Positions 43,898-52,831 of a stretch of 64,000 nt of DNA are shown here, piece after piece. Source of the DNA: Brachyspira sp949287565 (GTDB taxonomy: Bacteria > Spirochaetota > Brachyspiria > Brachyspirales > Brachyspiraceae); NCBI RefSeq assembly GCF_036997615.1, contig NZ_JAWLQA010000008.1. One strand, 5' to 3'. Made by a program: the position numbers and the translations under genes. Each line of letters starts with the position of its first letter. Position 1 is the stretch's first letter. The notes under the pieces were generated by a model. The model saw only the letters and a list, made by a program, of their open reading frames with translations. It did no database searches and was not told the origin of the DNA.

Positions 43898-45352
43898 CTA
43901 CAGTATTACAACATCATTAGCATATTCTACATTGTCGGAAATATCTGTTCTATCAGCTGCTTTTTTTACATCACCGCTGTTTACTAAATCCTCTTCTATC
44001 TCTTCCTGAGAATAGAACATAGATAAAAGAGCCTCTTTACTATCAGCAAAACTTGAAACTTCATATACATCTTGCTGTAAATATCTATCCATCATAGGCT
44101 TATAATCAATAGCCCTGTCTACTTCAGGCATACTTCCTTTAGCATAACCGCCTATCATTATAAGTTCTTTAGCTTCATTATAGTCAGCACTCATTTTTAA
44201 AAATTCTCTTGCTGCTCTCTTATGCATATTAGAAACTACTTCATTCATAATCCTGGATATGCTTTTATTAACATCAATAGCAGGGAAATGTCCTCTATTA
44301 GCCAAATCTCTAGATAGAACTATGTGTCCGTCTAATATACCTCTAACAGCATCTGTAATAGGTTCATCTAAATCATCACCTTCTACCAATACATTGTAAA
44401 ATGCTGTTATAGAACCTTTATTTGAAGTACCAGTTCTTTCCAAAAGTTTAGCAAGTTCAGAGAATACACTAGGAGTATAACCTCTAGTTGTAGGAGGCTC
44501 ACCTCTTGAAAGTCCTATCTCCCTTTGAGCTAAAGCAAAACGTGTTACAGAGTCAACCATAAACATTACATTTTTGCCTTTATCTCTGAAATATTCAGCT
44601 ATTGTAGTAGCAGTGTATGCAGCACGTACTCTCAAAAGCGGTGCATCGTCACTTGTAGCAACTATCAATACGCTTCTTTTTAATCCTTCCTCTCCTAAAT
44701 CTCTTTCTATAAAATCTCTTACTTCTCTTCTTCTTTCACCAATCAATGCTATAACATTAACATCTGCATTAGTGTTTCTAGCTATCATAGATAAAAGCGT
44801 AGACTTACCAACACCTGTACCGCTCATTATAGCCATACGCTGTCCCTGTCCCACAGTGAGAAGTCCGTCTATAGCTCTTACACCTGTTTGTATATGTTTA
44901 TTTATTCTAGGTCTGTTCATTGGGTTTACGGCATTATGAGAAACTGGAATAGGAGTTTCATAAAAATTATGTCCTCCTCCTGCAAGCGGCTTTCCTCTTG
45001 CATCAAGTACTGTTCCTAATATTTCATCACAGCACATAACGGATAATGGTCTTTCAAAAGAATAAACCATATTACCGAAAGTTATTCCATTAACTGGTCC
45101 AAAAGTAGCTAGAAGAACATCTTGATTTCTAAAACCTATAGCCTCTGCATCAAGATAGGTGTCATCATTCATATATATACGACACATATCTCCAAGTTTA
45201 CAAAAAGGTCCTTCACTAATAACCAATGAACCTATAACTTCTTTAACTTTACCATAAGATTTTAATAAAGCTACATCATCAACTACTTTTCTATATTTTT
45301 CAAATGTCTTTTTTACTTCTTTATCAAAATCTATATTTTCATCTTTTATCAT
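43898..45352 (-). CDS. fliI: Flagellar export ATPase FliI
   Basis: 484 residues. Walker A lies in MSGTGVGKSTLLSMIARN (about residue 190), Walker B in VMFMVDSVTRFALAQREIG, and GEPPTTRGYTPSVFSELAKL is the conserved FliI/SctN signature. GERRREVRDFIERDLGEEGL is the catalytic Glu region. It drives protein export through the flagellar type III secretion gate at the cytoplasmic face. It is about 40 residues longer than E. coli FliI, with an acidic C-terminal tail (EEIEEDLVNSGDVKKAADRT). It sits in fliF-fliG-fliH-fliI-fliJ order. Confidence 0.95.
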   Translation of the reverse strand: MIKDENIDFDKEVKKTFEKYRKVVDDVALLKSYGKVKEVIGSLVISEGPFCKLGDMCRIYMNDDTYLDAEAIGFRNQDVLLATFGPVNGITFGNMVYSFERPLSVMCCDEILGTVLDARGKPLAGGGHNFYETPIPVSHNAVNPMNRPRINKHIQTGVRAIDGLLTVGQGQRMAIMSGTGVGKSTLLSMIARNTNADVNVIALIGERRREVRDFIERDLGEEGLKRSVLIVATSDDAPLLRVRAAYTATTIAEYFRDKGKNVMFMVDSVTRFALAQREIGLSRGEPPTTRGYTPSVFSELAKLLERTGTSNKGSITAFYNVLVEGDDLDEPITDAVRGILDGHIVLSRDLANRGHFPAIDVNKSISRIMNEVVSNMHKRAAREFLKMSADYNEAKELIMIGGYAKGSMPEVDRAIDYKPMMDRYLQQDVYEVSSFADSKEALLSMFYSQEEIEEDLVNSGDVKKAADRTDISDNVEYANDVVIL

Positions 45353-45387
45353 AATATCATCAAGCCCTAAAATAAATTATAGTATAA

Positions 45388-46290
45388 TTAGAAACCTTTA
45401 ATAGGTTCTACTTCTTTAATAGCAGTTTCTATTTCATTCAATTGAGTATTTATTCTAGCATCTATATCGCCGAAGTCTGTTTCTATCATACAACCGCCAA
45501 CATCAACATTAGGGTCTTCCAATACTGTTACGCCCTCAATCTTATCAAGCATTTGATAAAATTCATCTTTATGTCTAGCAGAAACTTCCAAATCATCAAT
45601 ATTAACTCTAATAGTGATTTTAGTTCTGCCTTTAATTCTTCTTAAAGCCTCCTGAATATTTCTGATAACAATACCTTTATCTCTTTCAGTTAGCATTTTT
45701 ACAACACGCTTAGCTATAAGTACGGCAACCTCAATAACTTGAGCCTCTGCTGCATCTATTATTTCATTTCTTTTATTAATAGTTTCAGCTAAGATTTTTT
45801 TCATCTTTTCTGTTAATTTTATTAAATCATTATTACTGTCAGAGAAAGATTTTTCAAAACCTTCATCATAACCTTTTGCATATCCTTCTTTATATGCAGC
45901 ATCTTTTATAGATTCTGATTCGCTTTGTATTCTTTCTTTTTCAGCATTAGCATCTTGTATTATTCTTGAAGCATCAACTTTAGCCTGTTCAGAAATAACA
46001 TGTGCTTCATTTTGTTTAGATTTAAATATTTCAAAAGCCTGTGTTTTAGCATCTTCAATGATTCTGTCTGCCTCATCAACAGCCTTTCTTCTCATATCTC
46101 TTAAATCTTCTTCCCATTGAGCTCTAAGACCTGCAATTTCAGCTTCAATTTCTTCAATGGAAGGACCTCTGTATTCCTCTTGAGATTCCTCATAATCAAG
46201 TTCTTCCTGAGATTTATGATGAGGTACTGCAATATTAACTTTTTGAGTAAGTTCAACAATACTTCTGGATTTAAAAACCTTTTCTGGCAT
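45388..46290 (-). CDS. fliH: Flagellar assembly protein FliH
   Basis: 300 residues. It has a long coiled coil between residues ~55 and 190 (AQWEEDLRDMRRKAVDEADR) with Ala/Gly-spaced repeats, and the C-terminal FliH/VATP-E domain with VIEVAVLIAKRVVKMLTERD, RVNIDDLEVSARHKDEFYQM and DVGGCMIETDFGDIDARINT. It binds FliI, restrains its ATPase and brings it to the export gate and C-ring. Gene spacing: 41 bases after fliG, 35 before fliI. FliH is somewhat longer than E. coli (235), as usual in spirochaetes. Confidence 0.9.
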   Translation of the reverse strand: MPEKVFKSRSIVELTQKVNIAVPHHKSQEELDYEESQEEYRGPSIEEIEAEIAGLRAQWEEDLRDMRRKAVDEADRIIEDAKTQAFEIFKSKQNEAHVISEQAKVDASRIIQDANAEKERIQSESESIKDAAYKEGYAKGYDEGFEKSFSDSNNDLIKLTEKMKKILAETINKRNEIIDAAEAQVIEVAVLIAKRVVKMLTERDKGIVIRNIQEALRRIKGRTKITIRVNIDDLEVSARHKDEFYQMLDKIEGVTVLEDPNVDVGGCMIETDFGDIDARINTQLNEIETAIKEVEPIKGF

Positions 46291-46331
46291 AATTTACTCC
46301 CAATTATTATTATAATTATTATCCTAAAAAA

Positions 46332-47363
46332 TCACACAACCATTTCATCTTCACCGGCACGAGCAACAACGATATCACCTTGCTCTTCAAGCTTACGGAT
46401 GATATTAACGATTTTCTGCTGAGCCTCTTCAACGTCTTTAAGACGAACAGGTCCCATAAAGTCCATATCCTCTTTAAGCAATGCAGCAGCACGTTTGGAC
46501 ATGTTTCTGTAAACTTTATCCTGAGCATCTGTATCAACACTCTTAAGTGCCTTAGCCAAGTCGCTTGAATCAACCTCACGAAGTACCTTCTGTATAGCTC
46601 TGTCATCAAGCAATACGATATCTTCGAATACAAACATACGTTTCTTGATCTCTTCTGCAAGTTCCGGATCGTCTTCCTCCAAACTCTCGATAATACTTTT
46701 CTCAGTAGATCTATCAACACTGTTAATGATTTCTACTATAGAATCTATACCGCCGGCAGAAGTAAAGTCTTCACTAGCAAGAGTAGAAAGTTTTCTTTCA
46801 AGTACTCTTTCAACCTCTCTTAAAACTTCCGGAGATGTTCTGTCCATTATAGCAATACGTTTAGCTACATCAGGCTGAATCTCTGTAGGTAAAGCTCCCA
46901 ATATACTAGCAGCTTTTTGTGCTTCCAAATAAGCCAAAATAAGTGCTATAGTTTGAGGGTGCTCACCTTGTATGAAGTTAAGCAAGTGTGCAGGGTCTGT
47001 ACGGCGTATAAAATCAAAAGGTCTAACCTGTAATGAAGAAGTTAATCTATTGATTATATCGCTAGCCTTCTGACTGCCCACAGATCTTTCAAGCAAGTCT
47101 CTTGCATAATCTATACCGCCTTGAGTTATGAAGTCCTGAGCTATCATCATCTCTTGGAATTCTCTAAATACAGCATCCTTGTCAGCGGATTCTATATTTT
47201 CAAGTCTGGCAATATCAAATGTTATCTGCTCTATTTCTTCCTCTCTCAAATGTTTAAATATTTCACTTGAAGTTTCCATTCCAAGAGATACTAAAAATAT
47301 AGCAACTTTTTGACGGCCGCTTAACACTCGTTGTTTTTTATCTTTTTCTTTCTCTGCAGGCAT
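46332..47363 (-). CDS. fliG: Flagellar motor switch protein FliG
   Basis: 343 residues, full length. The N-domain has QKVAIFLVSLGMETSSEIFK, the middle domain GEHPQTIALILAYLEAQKAA (EHPQ motif), and the C-domain RMFVFEDIVLLDDRAIQKVL with the charged torque helix that meets MotA. FliG forms the rotor ring on FliF. Spirochaetes often carry two FliG genes; the order fliF-fliG-fliH matches the one that in Borrelia is called FliG2, so a second copy is likely elsewhere. The local GC content is slightly higher than in neighbours, which suits a highly conserved gene. Confidence 0.95.
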   Translation of the reverse strand: MPAEKEKDKKQRVLSGRQKVAIFLVSLGMETSSEIFKHLREEEIEQITFDIARLENIESADKDAVFREFQEMMIAQDFITQGGIDYARDLLERSVGSQKASDIINRLTSSLQVRPFDFIRRTDPAHLLNFIQGEHPQTIALILAYLEAQKAASILGALPTEIQPDVAKRIAIMDRTSPEVLREVERVLERKLSTLASEDFTSAGGIDSIVEIINSVDRSTEKSIIESLEEDDPELAEEIKKRMFVFEDIVLLDDRAIQKVLREVDSSDLAKALKSVDTDAQDKVYRNMSKRAAALLKEDMDFMGPVRLKDVEEAQQKIVNIIRKLEEQGDIVVARAGEDEMVV

Positions 47364-47422
47364 AATTTATACTCCTAGTTTTTATTATACTCAATTTTAT
47401 TATTTACATTAATTAACTTTAA

Positions 47423-49126
47423 TTAGCTTTTATCATCAGCCATCCAAGTACGCAACAACTGTGCAACATCATCAGGTCTTTCATGGCTTACTCTTATAAC
47501 TTCATCCATAAGTTTCTTACGTGCTGCATCCTCTAAACTCATTTCGCTTATAGGTTCTTCATTAGCATTCATCATAGCCTGTCTACGCATTTCCATCTGT
47601 TTGCGTTCAAGCTCTTCTTCTCTAAGTCTGCGTCTTCTAGCAAGTTCTTTCTGTATAGCTCTTATTCCTAATGCTAATACGAATAATATTAATAAAGAAA
47701 TCATTGTTATTATCAATGTTTTTCTTATAAATCTATCTCTCATAAGTTTAGCATCTTCAGCATTGAATCTATCCCAATGGTCAAACTGAATATGTGTTAC
47801 GCTTACTTGGTCGCCTCTTTTCAAATCATAACCTATAGCAGCTTGTACTAAAGAAGTAACATTTCTTATTTCTTCTGCTGTTACAGGATGATACTCTCTT
47901 ACATAAGAACTTCCATTAGTTATTATAGGGTCTCCGTTTTGGTCATAAGCTTTAGTCCATCTTCCATCTAAAGCAACTGCAGCAGATATTTTTCCTATTT
48001 GATAACTTCCCTTTTTAATAGCTTCATATCTTTTGCTTAATTCATAGTTATCTTGTGAATCAGTTTTTGTATATGTCTGCCATCTGTCGCTTTTATCTTT
48101 ATATCCCGGAGGTACATTTTCTTCAGCACCTGCAGCACCTTGAGGTATAAACTGCTGTCCTTTCCAATCTTCTGTAACTGTACGAGTAGATACCTGAACC
48201 TTATTAGTAAATTGGCTATCATCATAAGGTGTTGCTGGGTCATCTTCTTTTAATATTATAGGAAGAACTAAATTATTTGTTATACTAACATCGTCCCAAA
48301 TAAGTTCTAATGCTATTGTTGTTTCTACTCTGTTAGTATATATTCTTCCCAATGTTTGTCTTATTTTATTTTCAATTTTCTTTCTTTCTCTATCAACTAT
48401 TTTCAACTCTTCCTGAGCTACTTTTAATTTTAAATTAGCAGCTTCATCTGTAAAATCAGTTAATACATATCCTGTACTATCTGTAATTGTTACATATTCA
48501 GGTTTTAATTTATCAACACCCATAGCTATTAACTGCTGCAAGCCTCTTACTGTTTTTGGATCTCTTAATATTTCCTCTTTGAAAGGCTGTGCTTTAATAA
48601 CTACTGATGCTGTAACAGGTGAATCTATATCTGTTAAATATTCTTTCTTAGGAAATGCTAAATCTACTGTAGCTTCCTGAACGAAATCTAATTTAGTTAA
48701 AAGCTGAGTTATAGCTTTAGTTAAAGATCTTCTTTTATTAATATCAAGCTCAACATCTGTTATACCAATACGAGGAGCATCAAATAATTCCCATCCGTCA
48801 ACTCCTGTAGGCATTCTGCCCTCTTTTACCAATTCTAATTCTGCTTTAGCCTTATCAGCCTCGCTATTAAGTGTGATAAATCCGTTTCTGTATTGATATC
48901 TTATGTTATTAGCATCCAATACTGCTATAACATTTCTAGCATCCTCTTGAGTCAATGCCTGCTGAAACAATAATGTTCCTGTTCTTCTTGATGTAAGCAT
49001 TATTGTTGCTATTATTGCCCCAAGACCTATTACTAAAATACCTATTAATACGGCTTTTTGCAATGTTGTTGTCTTAGCAAAAATATTTTTTATTTGACTT
49101 GTTAATTTATTTATAAAGTCCTGCAT
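47423..49126 (-). CDS. fliF: Flagellar MS-ring protein FliF
   Basis: 567 residues with a GGTGG ribosome site. Two membrane helices flank a large periplasmic part: LQKAVLIGILVIGLGAIIAT (~residues 23-45) and TLIITMISLLILFVLALGI (~residues 460-480). LFDAPRIGITDVELDINKRR, SLTKAITQLLTKLDFVQEAT and VTASVVIKAQPFKEEIL are YscJ/FliF ring-building motifs. The C-terminal PDDVAQLLRTWMADDKS is the FliG-binding tail. It builds the base of the periplasmic flagellum in the inner membrane. It is first in the operon; flgB, flgC and fliE, which precede fliF in some spirochaetes, are not present here. Confidence 0.95.
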   Translation of the reverse strand: MQDFINKLTSQIKNIFAKTTTLQKAVLIGILVIGLGAIIATIMLTSRRTGTLLFQQALTQEDARNVIAVLDANNIRYQYRNGFITLNSEADKAKAELELVKEGRMPTGVDGWELFDAPRIGITDVELDINKRRSLTKAITQLLTKLDFVQEATVDLAFPKKEYLTDIDSPVTASVVIKAQPFKEEILRDPKTVRGLQQLIAMGVDKLKPEYVTITDSTGYVLTDFTDEAANLKLKVAQEELKIVDRERKKIENKIRQTLGRIYTNRVETTIALELIWDDVSITNNLVLPIILKEDDPATPYDDSQFTNKVQVSTRTVTEDWKGQQFIPQGAAGAEENVPPGYKDKSDRWQTYTKTDSQDNYELSKRYEAIKKGSYQIGKISAAVALDGRWTKAYDQNGDPIITNGSSYVREYHPVTAEEIRNVTSLVQAAIGYDLKRGDQVSVTHIQFDHWDRFNAEDAKLMRDRFIRKTLIITMISLLILFVLALGIRAIQKELARRRRLREEELERKQMEMRRQAMMNANEEPISEMSLEDAARKKLMDEVIRVSHERPDDVAQLLRTWMADDKS

Positions 49127-49239
49127 TAGAAACCACCTAATAAAAGTTATCTTTAGAATTTATCGGATATAGTTATGTTTACTTTATAAAAAAATTATGT
49201 TTATTCAAGAGTTTACATAACTATTTTTCTTTTTTATGA

Positions 49240-49268
49240 ATATTAGTTTACATAATTATTTTTGTCAA
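49240..49268 (-). promoter_or_regulatory. fliF: Promoter of the fliF operon
   Basis: Minus-strand TTGACA (49263-49268) and TAATAT (49240-49245) with a 17-base spacer, giving a leader of ~107 bases. Several copies of GTTTACATAA or its inverse (49211, 49246, and TAAACATAA near 49273) surround it and could be operator sites. The -35/-10 type points to the main sigma factor. Confidence 0.5.
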
Positions 49269-49356
49269 CAAGTAAACATAATATTTTTTGAATTTATAAT
49301 GGACTTTTTATCTTTTTTTGTTAAATTGCCTTATTTAATATCAATGTTATTATAGA

Positions 49357-49836
49357 CTAACATTTTTTTATGAAATTTTCAATTAAATTCAAAGAAAATA
49401 ATACACTTTGCTCTCTTACCTCTTGTCTATCTCCTGAAAATATATTCTTATAAGCCTTAATATAACCTTCTGCTGCCAAACATATCCATACCAATCCCAC
49501 AGGTTTATCATCAGTTCCTCCGGAAGGGCCTGCTATTCCGCTTATTGCTATTGCTATATCACTTTTCATAATTTTTCGGCTATTTTCCGCCATCTCTAAA
49601 ACACATTCTTCACTGACAGCACCATATTTTTCTAATGTTTCCTCTCTTACATTTATCATTCTATGTTTAATTTCATTGGAATATGTTACAAAAGAGCCTT
49701 CAAAACATTCTGATGAACCTGAAACTGATGTTATATGTGCTGCAAATAATCCGCCTGTACATGATTCTGCTGATGTTACTTTTAATCCTCTTTGTATTAA
49801 TAATTCAACAACTTCTTTAGCTTTATCATAATTCAT
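49357..49836 (-). CDS. pncC: Nicotinamide-nucleotide amidohydrolase (CinA C-terminal domain)
   Basis: 159 residues, the stand-alone form of the CinA C-terminal domain: VTSAESCTGGLFAAHITSVS, SFVTYSNEIKHRMINV and AIAISGIAGPSGGTDDKPVG are the family's conserved blocks, with the catalytic Ser in SAESCTGG. The enzyme deamidates nicotinamide mononucleotide to nicotinate mononucleotide for NAD recycling in the cytoplasm. The N-terminal pyrophosphatase half seen in full CinA is absent, as in E. coli PncC. Start chosen at ATG 49836; spacing to a ribosome site is acceptable (AAGG). Confidence 0.88.
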   Translation of the reverse strand: MNYDKAKEVVELLIQRGLKVTSAESCTGGLFAAHITSVSGSSECFEGSFVTYSNEIKHRMINVREETLEKYGAVSEECVLEMAENSRKIMKSDIAIAISGIAGPSGGTDDKPVGLVWICLAAEGYIKAYKNIFSGDRQEVREQSVLFSLNLIENFIKKC

Positions 49837-49977
49837 ATTAAAAACCTTAATTTTCAGTATATATTAATAAACATAATAAATTATAAAAAATAAAATTCAT
49901 TTAATTAAAAAATATTATTACTAAATATTCAAATAAATGTTTTTAAATAAAAAATAATAATCTTGATATAAAAAATT

Positions 49978-50634
49978 ATGAATAATCTAAATAAAAACAT
50001 AGAAGAATTAATAAAAGAAATAGAAAATTCAAATAATAATAATGCCATTTGCAATAAAGCTTTGAAAGAAATTAAAAATATATTTAAAAATTTCCATGAA
50101 GATGATGCTTATAATTTCCTAAAATTATGTGCAGTTACAGTTGATAAACTTTTTTATTTGCAGCGTTATAATGATATCATTTACATCAAAGAAAATATTT
50201 TTAATATAAAAGACAAATTTCAAAATATCAATGACATTTTATTTTTATATCCATCAGCAATAAGTAATTTAATGCTTGGTTTTAATGATAAAGCTATAAA
50301 AGAATTAGAAGAATTGATAAATAATTATGATATAGAAAGCTCCCAAATTCCTCCATTACAAAATTTTTTAGCTGAAGCGTATTTAAGAGAAAAAAAATTT
50401 GAGGAATCTGTAAAATATTATGAAAAAATTATACATTTGAATGTTACTAATGCTATGATGTGGAATGATTATGGTTATGCTTTAGAACAAATTGGAAGAA
50501 AAGAAGAAGCTAAAAACGCTTATTCTAAATCATTAGAATTGGATCCGTCATTTATATTTGCAAAGAGCAATTTAAAAAGGCTAAACCCAAAAGAAAATTT
50601 ACTCAAAAAAATATTTTCATCTTTTAGATTATAA
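49978..50634 (+). CDS. TPR-containing hypothetical protein
   Basis: 218 residues starting MNNLNKNIEELIKEIENS. Two clear TPR units are visible in the C-terminal half: NFLAEAYLREKKFEESVKYY and MMWNDYGYALEQIGRKEEAK; the N-terminal half is helical, without clear repeats. No signal peptide. There is no good ribosome site before the ATG. It converges on miaA with only 21 bases between the stop codons. Function unknown. Confidence 0.6.
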   Translation: MNNLNKNIEELIKEIENSNNNNAICNKALKEIKNIFKNFHEDDAYNFLKLCAVTVDKLFYLQRYNDIIYIKENIFNIKDKFQNINDILFLYPSAISNLMLGFNDKAIKELEELINNYDIESSQIPPLQNFLAEAYLREKKFEESVKYYEKIIHLNVTNAMMWNDYGYALEQIGRKEEAKNAYSKSLELDPSFIFAKSNLKRLNPKENLLKKIFSSFRL

Positions 50635-50655
50635 ATTATAGATTTTATTAAATAT

Positions 50656-51582
50656 TTAATTAATTTTATAAAAAGCTTTTATTTCTTCAGAAACTTTTTC
50701 CAAATCATTTTCATTAATTCTTCTGTGTTCTTCACGTCTGAACCAAGTTAATTGTCTTTTAGCGAAATTTCTTGTACGTTTTTTTATTAATTCAATAGTA
50801 TCTTCTAAACTCATAGATTCATTGATTAAATAATCATAAATCTCTTTATAACCTATAGCCTGCATTGATGTGTAGCTATTATCTATTCCCATATCAATAA
50901 TTTTTTTTACCTCATCAAGCAAGCCTCTTTCAAACATTATGTCAACTCTTTTATTAATATTGTCATAAAGAGTTTCTCTATCAATATCAATGACATAGCT
51001 TAAATAATCTAAATCAACTACAGGTTTTCTTAATTTTTTTAATTCTGAGAATTTTTTTCCTGTATTGTAATAAACTTCCAAAGCCCTCACAACTCGTCTT
51101 GCATTAAATCTGTCTATATTTTCTGCTGCCTCTTTATCAATATTCAAAAGCTCTGAATACAAACTTTCAAGCCCGTATTTATCTATTCTTTCATAAAGTT
51201 CTTTTCTTATTTTTTGAGAAGATTCCTGATTGTCATTTTCTTCATCAAAAATACCGTATTTTATAGCATCAATATAAAAACCTGTACCTCCTACACCGAA
51301 TATAGGCACATTATCTATACTATTTATTACATTTTTAAATATATCAAGGTATTCTTTTATATTAAAATTGACAAAAGGTTCTAATATATCAACCATTTTG
51401 TAATTATATTTTTTTATTTCTTGTGGGGAGGGTTTAGCAGAGCCTATATCCATATATCTATAAACCTGTATAGAGTCTATAGATATTATGGCGGCATTAT
51501 TGAAATAGTTATCTATTAATTTATGAGCAAAACTGCTTTTACCTGAAGCTGTTGCTCCTGATATAAATACAATATTTTTCAC
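50656..51582 (-). CDS. miaA: tRNA dimethylallyltransferase MiaA
   Basis: 308 residues. P-loop SGATASGKSSFAHKL at the start, DSIQVYRYMDIGSAKPS, VGGTGFYIDAI and FNARRVVRALEVYY are the conserved blocks. MiaA transfers the dimethylallyl group from DMAPP to A37 of tRNAs reading UNN codons. Last gene of gmk-rpoZ-miaA, beginning 6 bases after the rpoZ stop. Confidence 0.95.
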   Translation of the reverse strand: MKNIVFISGATASGKSSFAHKLIDNYFNNAAIISIDSIQVYRYMDIGSAKPSPQEIKKYNYKMVDILEPFVNFNIKEYLDIFKNVINSIDNVPIFGVGGTGFYIDAIKYGIFDEENDNQESSQKIRKELYERIDKYGLESLYSELLNIDKEAAENIDRFNARRVVRALEVYYNTGKKFSELKKLRKPVVDLDYLSYVIDIDRETLYDNINKRVDIMFERGLLDEVKKIIDMGIDNSYTSMQAIGYKEIYDYLINESMSLEDTIELIKKRTRNFAKRQLTWFRREEHRRINENDLEKVSEEIKAFYKIN

Positions 51583-51588
51583 TATTTA

Positions 51589-52005
51589 TTATTCATCTTT
51601 TTTCTTTGAAGATTTTTTCTTCTTTTTTGATTTTTCTTCATCTTCGGAATAATCGTCATCGTAATCATCATCTGCATCGTCTGTATCAGCAACTGCATAT
51701 TCAGAATCATTTTCTTCATCTGAAGAATCCTCTTCTGAAGCATATTCACTTTCGTCATAAGCAACTTCAGAATGCTTAAAAGGTGCTTCTTCATCTACAG
51801 TCATATCTACACCTTCTTCATATTCATACTTAATTTTTCCGTCAAGTATGTTTTTCATAACAGTAGGTATATATTTTCCGCCTCTGTATTTAGTTTCACC
51901 TTTAAGAAGTGTACCGCCGTTTTTAGCTAATTCTATCATAGCTTTACTGAGTTCATAGCGGTTTCCTTTATATTCTATAAGTTTCTCTAACGGTATTATA
52001 CCCAT
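51589..52005 (-). CDS. rpoZ: RNA polymerase omega subunit with long acidic tail
   Basis: 138 residues with a GGAG ribosome site. The first ~65 residues contain NRYELSKAMIELAKNGG and IPTVMKNILDGKIKYEYEEG, matching the RpoZ core that clamps the beta-prime C-terminus. The rest is a low-complexity tail, first Asp/Glu/Ser-rich and then Lys-rich (KSKKKKKSSKKKDE), not present in E. coli omega (91 residues). Gene order after gmk is the common gmk-rpoZ arrangement, which supports the call. Confidence 0.8.
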   Translation of the reverse strand: MGIIPLEKLIEYKGNRYELSKAMIELAKNGGTLLKGETKYRGGKYIPTVMKNILDGKIKYEYEEGVDMTVDEEAPFKHSEVAYDESEYASEEDSSDEENDSEYAVADTDDADDDYDDDYSEDEEKSKKKKKSSKKKDE

Positions 52006-52039
52006 ATATTAAACTCCATATATATAATTTTAAATTTAT

Positions 52040-52591
52040 TTATAATTTTGAATTGATTGCTTCTTCTAATTTTTTATAAGCTTCTTCAACATCATCATTT
52101 TCTATAATGATATCGAATTTATCTTTATATTCTAATTCTCTTTTAGCATCCCAAATTCTGAGTTTTATGCTTTCTTCAGTTTCAGTTCCTCTATCTTCAA
52201 GCCTTTTTTTAAGAATTTCCATAGAAGGAGGAGTTATGAATATATAATTAGCGTCTATTCCCTTACTTTTTATATATAATGCACCTTGAATATCTATATC
52301 AAGTATCAATATTTTATCTTCATCATCGGCTTTTTCTAATTCTTTGAATGAAGTTCCATAATAATTATCATGAACTGATGCCCATTCTATGAAATCTCCA
52401 TCATTTATCATTTGTTCAAATTTTTCTTTATCTACAAAATAATAATCCTGACCGTCTACTTCATTTGCTCTTTTAGGTCTAGTGGTATAAGAAACACTAA
52501 AAACTGCATTAGAATGATTAGCCATATACTTTTTTATTAAAGTAGTTTTGCCGGATGCCGAAGGGGCTGTAATAACAACAATATTGCTCAT
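52040..52591 (-). CDS. gmk: Guanylate kinase
   Basis: 183 residues. P-loop VITAPSASGKTTLIKKYMA, the GMP-binding SVSYTTRPKRANEVDGQDYY and ILDIDIQGALYIKSKG are the family signatures. It phosphorylates GMP to GDP with ATP in the cytoplasm. First gene of the gmk-rpoZ-miaA operon, with 34 bases to rpoZ. Confidence 0.95.
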   Translation of the reverse strand: MSNIVVITAPSASGKTTLIKKYMANHSNAVFSVSYTTRPKRANEVDGQDYYFVDKEKFEQMINDGDFIEWASVHDNYYGTSFKELEKADDEDKILILDIDIQGALYIKSKGIDANYIFITPPSMEILKKRLEDRGTETEESIKLRIWDAKRELEYKDKFDIIIENDDVEEAYKKLEEAINSKL

Positions 52592-52773
52592 AATACACCA
52601 AATATAGAATTGCAGCTTATTATATTATATTAATAAAAATATTTCAAGTTTTATATTAAAAATATTCATATATTAGTAATTAAAATACAAAATTATTTAC
52701 ATATAACACATATACTACAAAAAATCATTAAATTTGCTTAAAAATTTATTTTTGCATAAAACTGTTATATTAA

Positions 52774-52801
52774 TTGATATTTATTTATTTTAATGTATAA
52801 T
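52774..52801 (+). promoter_or_regulatory. gltX: Promoter of gltX
   Basis: TTGATA (52774-52779), 16 bases, TATAAT (52796-52801); start near 52808, 24 bases before the ATG. AAGGAG is the ribosome site. Confidence 0.6.
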
Positions 52802-52831
52802 AGGTCAAGTTTAAAAATCAAGGAGTAAATT

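Noticed and set aside
46319..46720. 133-codon frame inside fliG
   Set aside because: It is an alternative frame of a highly conserved gene; codon composition and motifs belong to FliG.
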